Assembly (NCBI GenBank): GCA_039182515.1 | Contig: JBCDCE010000001.1 | Location: forward strand, 1 to 64,000 | Source: JBCDCE01 sp039182515 | GTDB taxonomy: Bacteria; Pseudomonadota; Alphaproteobacteria; Rhodobacterales; Rhodobacteraceae | Direction: 5' to 3' | Length of the DNA stretch: 64,000 nucleotides | In this document: piece by piece, positions 36,731 to 45,768 of the stretch | Position numbering within the stretch: the stretch's first letter is position 1 | Layout: the number at the start of each line of letters is the position of its first letter | The notes under the pieces: generated by a model | Told to the model about the DNA's origin: nothing | Databases searched by the model: none | Seen by the model: only the letters and a program-made list of their open reading frames with translations | Made by a program: the position numbers and the translations under genes

Positions 36731-37987
36731 ATGCGTTCTTACTTTAAAACAACGGCAATTGCGCTGGCACTCACGGCGGCTGCGGGCGCTGTCAAAGCCG
36801 ACGGCCACGGCGGTGTTGAGGTTCTGCACTGGTGGACATCTGGCGGCGAAGCGGCCGCGCTCAACGTCCTGAAGGGCGATCTGGAAGCCCAAGGCGTCGC
36901 CTGGACCGACATGCCCGTCGCGGGCGGCGGCGGTGAGCAGGCGATGACCGTGCTGCGCGCACGGGTCACAGCAGGCAACGCCCCAACAGCCGTACAGGGC
37001 TTGGGCTTTGACATCATCGACTGGGCCAACCAGGGGGCCTTGGCAAACCTCAACGACGTCGCTGCCGCTGAAGGCTGGGATGATGTGATCCCCGCAGCCC
37101 TCCAGCAGTTCGCAAAAGTGGACGGCGCATGGGTCTCCGCGCCGGTGAACGTGCACTCGACCAACTGGGTTTGGGCGAACAAAGCTGTGCTCGACGCCAA
37201 CGGCATTGCGGAACCCACCACATGGGAAGAGTTCACCGCTGCGCTGGACGCGCTCAAAGCCGCTGGCGTGACGCCGATTGCCCATGGCGGCCAAGCTTGG
37301 CAGGAAGCCACCGTGTTTGACGGTGTTGCCATGTCTGTGCTCGGCCCAGATGGCTACAAAGCTGCCTTCATCGATCTCGACGAAGACGTGCTCGGTGGTG
37401 ACGCGATGAAAGAAGCCTTCGACCGCATGGCCGTGATCCGCGCCAATGTGGATGAAAACTTCTCAGGCCGTGACTGGAACCTCGCCACGGCGATGGTCAT
37501 CAACGGCGAAGCAGGCTTCCAGATGATGGGCGACTGGGCCAAAGGTGAGTTCTTAAACGCGGGCAAAGTGCCTGGCGAAGACTTCCTCTGCTTCCGCTTC
37601 CCCGGCACAGCCGACCAGGTCACCTTCAACGCGGACCAGTTCATGATGTTTGACCAAGGCGGGTCTGTCTCAGCAGAGCAAGCGGCCTTGGCCACAGCGA
37701 TCCTGTCGCCTTCGTTCCAGTCGGCATTCAACGTTGTGAAAGGCTCGGTGCCTGCGCGCACAGACGTGTCTGACGCGGCCTTTGACGATTGCGGCAAGCG
37801 CGGTATGGCGGACTTGGCCGCCGCGGCCTCTTCGGGCAACCTCTTTGGCTCCATGGCCCACGGCCACGCCAATCCGGCCTCCGTGAAAAACGCGATCTAC
37901 GACGTTGTGACCGCGCATTTCAACGGTGAGTACGACAGCGAAACAGCTGTTGCTGAGCTCGTCGACGCGGTGTCGATCGCGAAGTAA
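36731..37987 (+). CDS. ABC sugar transporter substrate-binding protein, first copy
   Basis: A 418-residue periplasmic binding protein of the CUT1 (family 1, extracellular solute-binding) type. The signal peptide ends near AVKADG. LHWWTSGGEAAALNVL, PIAHGGQAWQEATVFD and the ligand-site SGRDWNLATAMVINGEAGFQMMGDWAKGEF are shared with the second copy 2 kb downstream. ATG 36731 follows GGGAGGAAACC. Closest to binding proteins for glucose, mannose or related sugars, but the ligand is unknown. Confidence 0.92.
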   Translation: MRSYFKTTAIALALTAAAGAVKADGHGGVEVLHWWTSGGEAAALNVLKGDLEAQGVAWTDMPVAGGGGEQAMTVLRARVTAGNAPTAVQGLGFDIIDWANQGALANLNDVAAAEGWDDVIPAALQQFAKVDGAWVSAPVNVHSTNWVWANKAVLDANGIAEPTTWEEFTAALDALKAAGVTPIAHGGQAWQEATVFDGVAMSVLGPDGYKAAFIDLDEDVLGGDAMKEAFDRMAVIRANVDENFSGRDWNLATAMVINGEAGFQMMGDWAKGEFLNAGKVPGEDFLCFRFPGTADQVTFNADQFMMFDQGGSVSAEQAALATAILSPSFQSAFNVVKGSVPARTDVSDAAFDDCGKRGMADLAAAASSGNLFGSMAHGHANPASVKNAIYDVVTAHFNGEYDSETAVAELVDAVSIAK

Positions 37988-37998
37988 TCCTCCCGGCT

Positions 37999-38034
37999 GT
38001 GGGGCGGCTTTCGGGCTGCCCCACGCACGTTTTT
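37999..38034 (+). terminator. Intra-operon terminator-like hairpin after the first binding protein
   Basis: GTGGGGCGGC and GCTGCCCCAC at 37999-38024 form a strong stem, and TTTTT lies at 38030-38034. It is between the binding-protein and permease genes, where partial termination or 3'-end protection usually keeps binding protein in excess. Confidence 0.75.
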
Positions 38035-38066
38035 CCAATCTACACTCTGCCTAAAGGGGGCGCGTG

Positions 38067-38960
38067 ATGGCACAGACCGCCAACGCGGATTTCAAGACGC
38101 GGCTACAATCCTGGTTGCCAAAACTGGTGTTGTCACCCTCGCTGGCCATGGTTTTGGTCTTTGTCTACGGGTTCATCCTCTTCTCGGTTTATCTGTCGTT
38201 CACCGATAGTCGGTTGTTGCCATCCTACGGCTGGGTCGGCTGGGAGAACTACTCCAAGCTTTGGCGCCTCAGCCATTGGGAAATCTCCCTCACCAACATG
38301 GGCATATTCGCAGCTCTCTACATTACGATCTGCACCGTATTAGGCCTGAGCCTGGCGATTTTTCTCGATCAAAAGGTTCGCGCGGAAGGGGTCATCCGCA
38401 CCATCTATCTCTATCCCATGGCGCTGTCGTTTATCGTCACGGGCACGGCTTGGAAGTGGTTTTTGGACCCCGGCATCGGCCTTGAGAATGTGATGCAAAC
38501 CTGGGGCTGGGAGACCTTTGAGTTCGACTGGATCAAAAACCGCGACTTTGCGATCTATACGGTCGTCCTGGCGGCGGTTTGGCAGACCAGCGGGTTTGTC
38601 ATGGCGATGTTTCTGGCTGGGCTGAGGGGCATCGACAACGAGATCCTCAAGGCCGCTCAGATGGACGGCGCCTCGAACTGGAACCTCTATCGCCGGATCA
38701 TCATCCCGCAGCTGCGCCCTGCGTTCTTGTCAGCTTTTGTGATCCTAAGCCATCTCGCCATTAAGACCTTTGACCTCGTGATCGCCCTGACCGGCGGTGG
38801 ACCGGGGCGAGCCACGGAACTGCCCGCGACCTTAATGTACTCCTACACCTTCAGCCGCAACCAAATGGGGATCGGTGCGGCATCAGCCACGATCATGCTG
38901 ATGACCATCGCGGCGATCATGATCCCTTATCTTTACGCCGAATTGCGGGAGAAGAAGTGA
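38067..38960 (+). CDS. ABC sugar transporter permease (MalF-like)
   Basis: A 297-residue inner-membrane permease with six predicted helices. The EAA loop that docks with the ATPase is ILKAAQMDGASNWNLYRRIIIPQLRP, near residues 192-217. Start at ATG 38067, 6 nt after AAAGGGGG; GTG 38064 is too close to the ribosome site. The stop overlaps the start of the second permease. Confidence 0.92.
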   Translation: MAQTANADFKTRLQSWLPKLVLSPSLAMVLVFVYGFILFSVYLSFTDSRLLPSYGWVGWENYSKLWRLSHWEISLTNMGIFAALYITICTVLGLSLAIFLDQKVRAEGVIRTIYLYPMALSFIVTGTAWKWFLDPGIGLENVMQTWGWETFEFDWIKNRDFAIYTVVLAAVWQTSGFVMAMFLAGLRGIDNEILKAAQMDGASNWNLYRRIIIPQLRPAFLSAFVILSHLAIKTFDLVIALTGGGPGRATELPATLMYSYTFSRNQMGIGAASATIMLMTIAAIMIPYLYAELREKK

Positions 38961-39841
38961 TGTCTGTAGCCTCGCAAGATACCGCCATTCGCACGGGCCG
39001 CGTGACGCGCACCCTGATCTATCTGATACTGCTCCTCTTTGCGCTGTTTTACATGCTGCCGCTCTACGTGATGGTGGTGAACTCGGTGAAGCCGCTCGAT
39101 GAGATCACTGGCGGCGGCATGATGAATTTGCCTCAGGTCTTTACCCTGGAGCCTTGGGCCAAAGCCTGGTCCTCGGCGCAAATTGGGGTCGAGCCAACAG
39201 GGCTGCGACCCTACTTTTGGAACTCGATCTCCATGGTCGTTCCAGCGGTGATCATCTCCACCGTGCTCGGCGCGCTGAATGGCTATGTGCTCACCAAGTG
39301 GCGCTTTCGCGGCGATACGATCCTCTTTGGCCTGATGCTCTTTGCCTGCTTCATCCCGTTTCAGATCGTTCTGATCCCCATGGCGCGGATGCTGGGTCTC
39401 ATGGGATTAGCGGGCACTACCTGGGGGCTTGTGCTGGTACATGTCGTCTACGGGATCGGCTTCACAACGCTTTATTTCCGCAACTACTACGCTGTCTTCC
39501 CAACAGAGCTCATTCGCGCAGCTCAAATCGACGGAGCTGGGTTCTTCCAGATTTTCTGGCGCATCTTGCTGCCGTCTTCGGGGCCCATCGCGGTGGTGTC
39601 GATCATCTGGCAGTTCACCAACATCTGGAACGACTTCCTCTTTGGCGCGTCCTTCGCAGGAGCAGGCAGCCAACCGATGACAGTGGCTTTGAACAACCTC
39701 GTGCAATCGTCCACCGGGGTGAAAGAATACAACGTCCATTTCGCGGGCGCGATCCTCGCAGCCCTTCCAACCCTACTCGTTTACATCGTCGCAGGCCGCT
39801 ACTTCGTGCGCGGCCTCATGGCAGGCTCAGTGAAAGGATGA
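38960..39841 (+). CDS. ABC sugar transporter permease (MalG-like)
   Basis: Second transmembrane subunit of the importer, 293 residues and six helices. EAA loop LIRAAQIDGAGFFQIFWRILLPSSGP near residues 188-213. Start ATG 38960 overlaps the preceding stop by one base (TGATG), so the two permeases are translated together in equal amounts. Confidence 0.92.
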   Translation: MSVASQDTAIRTGRVTRTLIYLILLLFALFYMLPLYVMVVNSVKPLDEITGGGMMNLPQVFTLEPWAKAWSSAQIGVEPTGLRPYFWNSISMVVPAVIISTVLGALNGYVLTKWRFRGDTILFGLMLFACFIPFQIVLIPMARMLGLMGLAGTTWGLVLVHVVYGIGFTTLYFRNYYAVFPTELIRAAQIDGAGFFQIFWRILLPSSGPIAVVSIIWQFTNIWNDFLFGASFAGAGSQPMTVALNNLVQSSTGVKEYNVHFAGAILAALPTLLVYIVAGRYFVRGLMAGSVKG

Positions 39842-39850
39842 GTGAATAGT

Positions 39851-39883
39851 TGGCCGGAACGCGGGTGCAACCGCGCCCGGCCA
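39851..39883 (+). other. Strong hairpin between the permease and the second binding protein
   Basis: TGGCCGG at 39851-39857 and CCGGCCA at 39877-39883 pair perfectly, with inner CGCGG/CCGCG arms around GTGCAA. No T-run follows. It is likely an mRNA-stabilising or processing structure rather than a terminator. Confidence 0.7.
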
Positions 39884-39943
39884 TGTTGAGATCAACAACC
39901 ATCGGTTTCGCAAGCCGATCCCAACATGAGAGGAAAATCACAA

Positions 39944-41194
39944 ATGAAAAGAATTGCCAACATAACTGCACTCGCGCTGTGCGTCTCATCGGCCCAGGCC
40001 GTGGCGCAAAGCAGTGTGGAAGTCATGCATTTCTGGACATCTGGAGGCGAAGCCGCAGCCTTGGGCGTGGTGCGCGATAAAGTCGTCGAAGCTGGAGTGA
40101 CCTGGCAAGATGCGCCTGTTGCGGGCGGCGGTGGAGACCAAGCCAAAACCGCTCTGCAAGCGCGCATCGCAGCGGGCGATCCCCCAGCGGCCATGCTGAT
40201 GCTCGGCCAAAACATCATTGATTGGGCCAATGAGGGGCTCCTTGGCGACGTGAACAAAGTGGCGGAAGCCGAAGGATGGGACGATGTCCTCCCGCAAGCC
40301 GTGCAAGACTTTAACAAAATCAACGGCGCCTATGTGGCTGCGCCCACAAACGTGCACCGCACCGATATGATCTGGGCCTCAAAGACCGCTTTTGACAAAA
40401 TTGGCGCTGATTTTCCAACGACTTGGGCAGAGTTCAACGCCCTTGCGCCACGGTTCATAGATGCAGGCATAGTGCCCATCGCCCACGGCGGGCAGGCCTG
40501 GCAAGAGGCCTATATGTTCGAGGCTCTGGTGCTGGGGGTGGGCGGCGCGGAGTTTTATCGCTCCGCTTTGGTCGAGCTCGACCTCGACGCGCTCCGGTCT
40601 GAAACCATGGAGGCTGTCTTTGGGCAAATGGCCGAAATTCGCAGTATGGTCGACGAAGACTTTTCAGGCCGTGATTGGAACCTCGCCACAGCCATGGTCA
40701 TCAACGGCGACGCCGCCATGCAAATCATGGGCGACTGGGCCAAAGGTGAGTTCACCAACGCGGGCAAAGTGGCGGGCGAAGACTTTGCCTGCATTCCTGT
40801 CCCCAAGACGGACGCCGGTGGCTTTGTCTATTTGGTGAACTCCCTGAGCTTTTTTGCCCAACCTGACGCTGACGCCGCAAGCGCCCAAGCCACCCTGGCA
40901 AGTGCGATCATGGACCCTGCGGTCCAGGTCGCCTTCAACCAAGCCAAAGGGGCCATCCCCGCGCGCTCGGACGCGGATTTTTCAGCCCTTGATGCCTGTG
41001 CGCAAGCCACAGCTGCGGATCTTTCAGCAAGCGACGCCGCGGGCACCGCCGTGCCAACATTTGCTGGCACACACGCGGCTGGAGCGAGCGTTGTGGGCGC
41101 CGCAACGGATGTCATCACCGAGTTTTTCAACACCGATATGACGCCTCAAGACGCAGCTGAACAACTCGCAGAAGCGGTTGAATTGGCCTTGTAA
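39944..41194 (+). CDS. ABC sugar transporter substrate-binding protein, second copy
   Basis: A 416-residue periplasmic binding protein paralogous to the one at 36731-37987. Shared blocks include FWTSGGEAAALGVV, the PVAGGGGDQAKT segment and a near-identical SGRDWNLATAMVINGDAAMQIMGDWAKGEFTNAG. They differ in the C-terminal half: this copy has FVYLVNSLSFFAQPDADAAS where the first has FNADQFMMFDQGG. Signal peptide ends near AVAQS. ATG 39944 follows GAGAGGAAAA. Confidence 0.9.
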   Translation: MKRIANITALALCVSSAQAVAQSSVEVMHFWTSGGEAAALGVVRDKVVEAGVTWQDAPVAGGGGDQAKTALQARIAAGDPPAAMLMLGQNIIDWANEGLLGDVNKVAEAEGWDDVLPQAVQDFNKINGAYVAAPTNVHRTDMIWASKTAFDKIGADFPTTWAEFNALAPRFIDAGIVPIAHGGQAWQEAYMFEALVLGVGGAEFYRSALVELDLDALRSETMEAVFGQMAEIRSMVDEDFSGRDWNLATAMVINGDAAMQIMGDWAKGEFTNAGKVAGEDFACIPVPKTDAGGFVYLVNSLSFFAQPDADAASAQATLASAIMDPAVQVAFNQAKGAIPARSDADFSALDACAQATAADLSASDAAGTAVPTFAGTHAAGASVVGAATDVITEFFNTDMTPQDAAEQLAEAVELAL

Positions 41195-41201
41195 TATCAT
41201 G

Positions 41202-41226
41202 GAGGCGCGTGGCTTACGCGCGCCTC
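41202..41226 (+). other. Hairpin after the second binding protein
   Basis: GAGGCGCG and CGCGCCTC arms flank TGGCTTACG-type loop bases just past the stop at 41194. No T-run follows, so it may protect the upstream mRNA end, like the structures after the first binding protein. Confidence 0.55.
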
Positions 41227-41250
41227 ACACAACGAAGTGGAGCGACGGAA

Positions 41251-42363
41251 ATGGGTTTCCTGGATATCGACAACACAACAAAGTCTTACGGTGCCGTGGA
41301 GGTGCTGCACAAGGTCGACATCTCGGTTGAAGAGGGCGAGTTTCTTGTCCTCGTTGGCCCCTCAGGCTGCGGCAAGTCCACGCTTTTGAATATGATCGCA
41401 GGCCTAGAAGAGATCACCAGCGGCGAGATCCGCATCAAAGACCAGGTCATGAATGGCGTGCACCCCTCCAAGCGCAATATCGCCATGGTGTTCCAAAGCT
41501 ACGCGCTCTATCCAAACATGACCGTTGGTCAGAACATCACCTTTGGGCTTGAGATGCACGGCACGCCAAAGCCCGAACGGGACAAGGCGATGAAAGAGGT
41601 GGCCGAGCTGTTGCAGATCGAGCAGCTCCTGGACCGCAAGCCCGGTGCTTTGTCCGGCGGCCAACGCCAGCGCGTCGCCATGGGCCGCGCTTTGGTGCGC
41701 AACCCGGATGTGTTCCTCTTTGATGAGCCGCTGTCGAACCTGGATGCCAAACTGCGCGTCGATATGCGCACCGAGATCAAAAAGCTGCACCAGAAGCTCG
41801 GCACAACGATTGTCTATGTGACCCATGACCAGATCGAGGCCATGACCCTCTCGACCCGGATTGCTGTGATGTATGGCGGCTACGTCCAGCAGTTGGGCAC
41901 ACCGCAAGAGATTTACGACAGCCCAGCAAATATCTTTGTGGCCACCTTTATGGGCTCGCCCGCGATGAACGTGGTGCCGGCCAAGGTCGCCATGGAAAAC
42001 GGCAAACCCGTTGCGATCGTGTCGTTGCACGACGGCTCGCATGCATCTTTGCCCTTTAGTCAAGACAATCTGGCGGCTTGGGACGGGCGCGACATCATGT
42101 TGGGGATCCGGCCTGAGACCATTACGGATGAAGACGCAGCTGACCGCAAATCCGCCAACATCGCCCAGATGACAAACCGGATTGTGGTGACCGAGCCCGC
42201 AGGCTCCGACACCTTTGTCACCATGACGCTGGGCGGCAAAGACGTGATCGCCCGCATGCGCTCTGATGCAGACGTGCGCCCCGGCGCAGATTTCCGGTTT
42301 GCTTTAAACATGGAAAAGGCCGTGGCCTTTGATCCAGAAACCGAAATGCGGATCGCGCCCTGA
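41251..42363 (+). CDS. ABC sugar transporter ATPase (UgpC/MsmK-type)
   Basis: A 370-residue ATPase of the CUT1 importer. Walker A GPSGCGKSTLLNMIAG near residue 38, signature LSGGQRQRVAMGRALVR, Walker B DVFLFDEPLSNLDAKLR, and the H-loop YVTHDQIEAMTL. A C-terminal OB-type regulatory domain (about 240-370, with LGIRPE) completes the MalK-like plan. The open frame reaches upstream but ATG 41251 begins the conserved N-terminus. The stop overlaps the next start by one base. Confidence 0.94.
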   Translation: MGFLDIDNTTKSYGAVEVLHKVDISVEEGEFLVLVGPSGCGKSTLLNMIAGLEEITSGEIRIKDQVMNGVHPSKRNIAMVFQSYALYPNMTVGQNITFGLEMHGTPKPERDKAMKEVAELLQIEQLLDRKPGALSGGQRQRVAMGRALVRNPDVFLFDEPLSNLDAKLRVDMRTEIKKLHQKLGTTIVYVTHDQIEAMTLSTRIAVMYGGYVQQLGTPQEIYDSPANIFVATFMGSPAMNVVPAKVAMENGKPVAIVSLHDGSHASLPFSQDNLAAWDGRDIMLGIRPETITDEDAADRKSANIAQMTNRIVVTEPAGSDTFVTMTLGGKDVIARMRSDADVRPGADFRFALNMEKAVAFDPETEMRIAP

Positions 42364-43847
42364 TGGATGCTGATGTCATCATCATTGGCTCTGGCATGGG
42401 CGGCGCGACGCTCGCGGCACGCCTGGCGCCAACAGGCCGCAAGATCCTGATCCTTGAGAGGGGGGAGCATCTGCGCCCGTCGCCGTCGGATCGCGATGCA
42501 AAAGCCATATTTGGCAAAGGTGTCTTCCGGCCCAAAGAAACCTGGCTCGATGGGCAGGATCAGCCGTTTAACCCGGGCAATTACTACAACGTCGGCGGCA
42601 ATTCGAAGTTCTACGGCGCTGCTCTGATCCGCTACCGCACCAATGATTTCGACGCGTTCACCCATGCAGGCGGCACAACGCCTGGATGGCCGATCCGCTA
42701 CACAGAGCTCGAGGCAGACTATCAAGCCGCCGAAGAGTTGTATCAGGTGCGCGGGCGCGCAACAGACGATCCAACGGAACCTGAGCACTCGGGCGCATAC
42801 CCTCACGCGCCCGTTCCAGATGAGCCGGATATGGCGGCCTTAAGGGCGCGCTTGAGGGCTGCGGGCATGCATCCATCTCCCATTCCCTTGGGCGTTGATC
42901 TGCCAAAATGGCTGGCGGCTGGGACAACGACCTGGGACGCCTATCCCAACACCTGTGGTGCCAAGATGGATGCGGAAAGCTGTGGTCTTAAGGCCGCTTT
43001 GGCCCATGAAAACGTCACCCTCAAAACCGGCTGCCTCGTGGAGCGCCTTGAAAGCGATCCGCAAGGCCATGTGACAGCAGCCGTGCTTGAAAGCGGTAAG
43101 CGCTTGAGCGCGCCTGTCTTTGTGGTGGCCACGGGGGCCGTACAAACCGCAGCCCTGCTGTTGCGTTCAGCCAATGACAATTGCCCCAACGGTTTGGCAA
43201 ACCGCTCGGATCAAGTGGGTCGGAACTTCATGAACCACAATTGCTCGGCTGTCTTGGCGCTGCACCCCCTGCGCAAGAACCGCAGCATCTACCAAAAGAC
43301 CCTCATGCTGAACGACTTCTACCGGGGCACAAACAGCCGGCCGCCGCTGGGCAATGTGCAAATGCTTGGAAAGATCACTGGGCCCATTTTGGCGGCAACC
43401 ACGCCGATCCCGCGCTGGATGGCCCATTGGATTGCCACGCGGAGTTTTGACTTCTATGCCATGTCCGAAGACCTGCCGAACCCAGAGAGCCGCGTGACGC
43501 TCAAGAACGGTCAGATCAAGCTCGATTGGCAGCGGTCCAATTGGGAGGCGCACCAGCAATTGGTGCGCGAACTCAAGCGCGTTTTGCGCCGGGTCGGCTT
43601 CCCGATTGTCTTGAGCCAAGCTTTTGACCGCCGCACGCCGTCGCATCAATGCGGCACAGCTCGCATGGGAGAGGATCCCATGACAAGCGTGGTCAACAGC
43701 TATTGCAAAGGCCATGATCACGCGAACCTCTACATCGTCGATGCTTCGGTCCTGCCGACCTCTGCGGCTGTGAACCCAGCGCTCACGATTGCAGCGCTTG
43801 CGTTGCGCGCTGGTCGACACATTTCTGAGACGGAGTTTGCGGCATGA
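42363..43847 (+). CDS. GMC family FAD-dependent oxidoreductase, first
   Basis: A 494-residue flavoenzyme of the glucose-methanol-choline superfamily. FAD-binding IIIGSGMGGATLAARLA is at the N-terminus, the Gly/Asn-rich VGGNSKFYGAAL near 78, and the active-site His in SHQCGTARMG with the C-terminal VNPALTIAALALRAG. The closest types are pyranose oxidase- and glucoside 3-dehydrogenase-like enzymes, which oxidise a ring hydroxyl; no signal peptide is seen, so it acts in the cytoplasm. The stop overlaps the next GMC gene by four bases. Confidence 0.88.
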   Translation: MDADVIIIGSGMGGATLAARLAPTGRKILILERGEHLRPSPSDRDAKAIFGKGVFRPKETWLDGQDQPFNPGNYYNVGGNSKFYGAALIRYRTNDFDAFTHAGGTTPGWPIRYTELEADYQAAEELYQVRGRATDDPTEPEHSGAYPHAPVPDEPDMAALRARLRAAGMHPSPIPLGVDLPKWLAAGTTTWDAYPNTCGAKMDAESCGLKAALAHENVTLKTGCLVERLESDPQGHVTAAVLESGKRLSAPVFVVATGAVQTAALLLRSANDNCPNGLANRSDQVGRNFMNHNCSAVLALHPLRKNRSIYQKTLMLNDFYRGTNSRPPLGNVQMLGKITGPILAATTPIPRWMAHWIATRSFDFYAMSEDLPNPESRVTLKNGQIKLDWQRSNWEAHQQLVRELKRVLRRVGFPIVLSQAFDRRTPSHQCGTARMGEDPMTSVVNSYCKGHDHANLYIVDASVLPTSAAVNPALTIAALALRAGRHISETEFAA

Positions 43848-45439
43848 GTGCCCGTGGATACGATTTCATCGTCATAGGCGGCGGCTCTGCGGGCTCTGCG
43901 ATTTCAGCGCGGCTGTCTGAGGATCCAAGCGCGCGTGTGTTGCTTCTGGAAGCAGGCGGCAGCGACCGCCACCCGTTTTTCCATCTGCCTGCTGGGTTTG
44001 CGAAAATGACCAAAGGCATTGGCTCTTGGGGGTGGTCCACCACGCCGCAAAAAGCGATGCAAAACAAGGTCTTCACCTACACCCAAGCTAAAGTCATTGG
44101 CGGTGGTTCCGCGATCAATGCGCAGATTTACACGCGCGGTGCCGCGCAAGATTATGACGGATGGCGCCAGAAGGGCTGCGACGGGTGGAGCTACGAAGAT
44201 GTGCTGCCGTACTTCAAGAAGTCCGAGGACAACGACACCTACAACGGTCGCTACCACGGCAAAGGTGGCCCTCTGGGTGTCTCCATGCCGTCCGCGCCTC
44301 TGCCGATATGCGATGCCTTCATCGAGGCTGCGGGCCAGGTGGGCATTCCAAAGACCGCGGACGTGAACGGCGCCAAACAGGACGGTGCGGGATACTACCA
44401 ACTGACCCAAAAGAAAGCGCGTCGCTCCTCTGCTGCCATGGCGTTTTTGGGCCAGGCGAAGGGCCGGGGCAACCTGACTGTTCAGATGAAGGCTCAGGTG
44501 AAACGGATTGTGGTCGACCATGGCCGCGCCACTGGCGTTGAGATGGCCGACGGCTCTGTCATCACCGCAGACCGCGAAGTGATCCTCTCTTCAGGCGCCA
44601 TTGGCTCCCCAAGGTTGCTGCAACTGTCTGGCATTGGTCCTGCAGATCATCTGGCGAGCCTGGGCATCGATGTGGTTTATGACCAGCCCAACGTGGGCGC
44701 GAACCTGCAAGATCATCTGGATCTCTATGCCATTTGCGAGGTCACGGGGCCCCATACTTACGACCGCTTCGCCAAGCTGCATCTGAGCGCCCTTGCTGCC
44801 CTGCAATACCTCCTCACCCGCAAAGGGCCGGTGGCCTCCAGCCTCTTTGAGACGGGTGGGTTTTGGTACGCTGATGAAAATGCGGAAAGGCCCGATATCC
44901 AGATGCATTTGGGGCTTGGGACCGGCATTGAAGCGGGTGTTGAGGCGATGCCCAACGGCGGTGTGACGCTCAATGCTTGCCATCTCCGCCCCCGCTCGCG
45001 CGGCACGGTTCGGCTGCAATCGGACAACCCCAAAGACATGCCGCTCATCGATCCCAACTACTTGTCGGACCCCTATGATCGCGAAATGTCGATCCGAGGC
45101 CTAAAGCTCATGCAAGAGATCCTGTCGCAATCTGCGCTGAACAAATACATCCTCGCTGAGCGCTTACCCGGCCCAGATGTGAAGACCGATGAGGACTACT
45201 TCAACTTCATCTGCGTGCACTCAAAAACCTCGCACCATTGCGCGGGCACCTGCCGGATGGGCGCAGATGAGGCGGCTGTGCTGAACCCACGGCTGCGGTT
45301 TAACGGCATCGACGGCCTGCGCGTGGCGGATGCCTCCATCATGCCGACCGTGAATTCTTCCAACACCAATGCCCCCTCCATCATGATCGGCGAGAAGGCT
45401 GCTGACATGATCAAACAAGACCAAGGAATGCCCCTATGA
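43844..45439 (+). CDS. GMC family oxidoreductase, choline dehydrogenase-like (second)
   Basis: A 531-residue GMC flavoenzyme of the BetA/alcohol dehydrogenase type. FIVIGGGSAGSAISARLSED binds the FAD dinucleotide, KVIGGGSAINAQIYTRG and GAIGSPRLLQLSGIGP are the two GMC signatures, and the catalytic His appears in SHHCAGTCRMG with SSNTNAPSIMIGEKAADMI. It would oxidise a primary alcohol to the aldehyde that the local ALDH could use. Not a duplicate of the first GMC gene: the two are from different subfamilies. Confidence 0.9.
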   Translation: MSARGYDFIVIGGGSAGSAISARLSEDPSARVLLLEAGGSDRHPFFHLPAGFAKMTKGIGSWGWSTTPQKAMQNKVFTYTQAKVIGGGSAINAQIYTRGAAQDYDGWRQKGCDGWSYEDVLPYFKKSEDNDTYNGRYHGKGGPLGVSMPSAPLPICDAFIEAAGQVGIPKTADVNGAKQDGAGYYQLTQKKARRSSAAMAFLGQAKGRGNLTVQMKAQVKRIVVDHGRATGVEMADGSVITADREVILSSGAIGSPRLLQLSGIGPADHLASLGIDVVYDQPNVGANLQDHLDLYAICEVTGPHTYDRFAKLHLSALAALQYLLTRKGPVASSLFETGGFWYADENAERPDIQMHLGLGTGIEAGVEAMPNGGVTLNACHLRPRSRGTVRLQSDNPKDMPLIDPNYLSDPYDREMSIRGLKLMQEILSQSALNKYILAERLPGPDVKTDEDYFNFICVHSKTSHHCAGTCRMGADEAAVLNPRLRFNGIDGLRVADASIMPTVNSSNTNAPSIMIGEKAADMIKQDQGMPL

Positions 45440-45744
45440 TCCGCCACATCGTTTTGACCAAATTCAAACCCGAGGTCTCTGAAGATACTGTCACGGGGAT
45501 CTATGATGGTCTGGCGGCCTTGGCCGACAAGCTGCCAGGGGCCGCAAATTTCACCGGCGGACGGTCAGAGAGCCCCGAACAGATCGAACGCGGCTACATG
45601 CACGGCTTTGTCATCGATTTCGACAGCTGGGAGGCCTTGCAAGCTTATGCAGACAATGAAGAACACAAGGCCCTCGGTGGTCAGTTGGTCGCAAATGCCG
45701 TGGGCGGGATCGCCGGTATTCTGGTCCTCGATCTCGATGTCTAA
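45436..45744 (+). CDS. Dabb (stress-responsive A/B barrel) domain protein
   Basis: A 102-residue dimeric alpha/beta-barrel protein: MIRHIVLTKFKPEVSEDTV at the start, YMHGFVIDFDSWEALQAYADNEEHK in the second half. Members include olivetolic acid cyclase and small proteins of unclear role in sugar and aromatic pathways. ATGA overlap with the preceding GMC gene. Confidence 0.85.
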   Translation: MIRHIVLTKFKPEVSEDTVTGIYDGLAALADKLPGAANFTGGRSESPEQIERGYMHGFVIDFDSWEALQAYADNEEHKALGGQLVANAVGGIAGILVLDLDV

Positions 45745-45768
45745 AGCGGGGGCACAGGAGACCACCAG

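Noticed and set aside
42363..45439. GMC genes as a duplicated pair
   Set aside because: They belong to different GMC subfamilies with different active-site contexts, so not a recent duplication.
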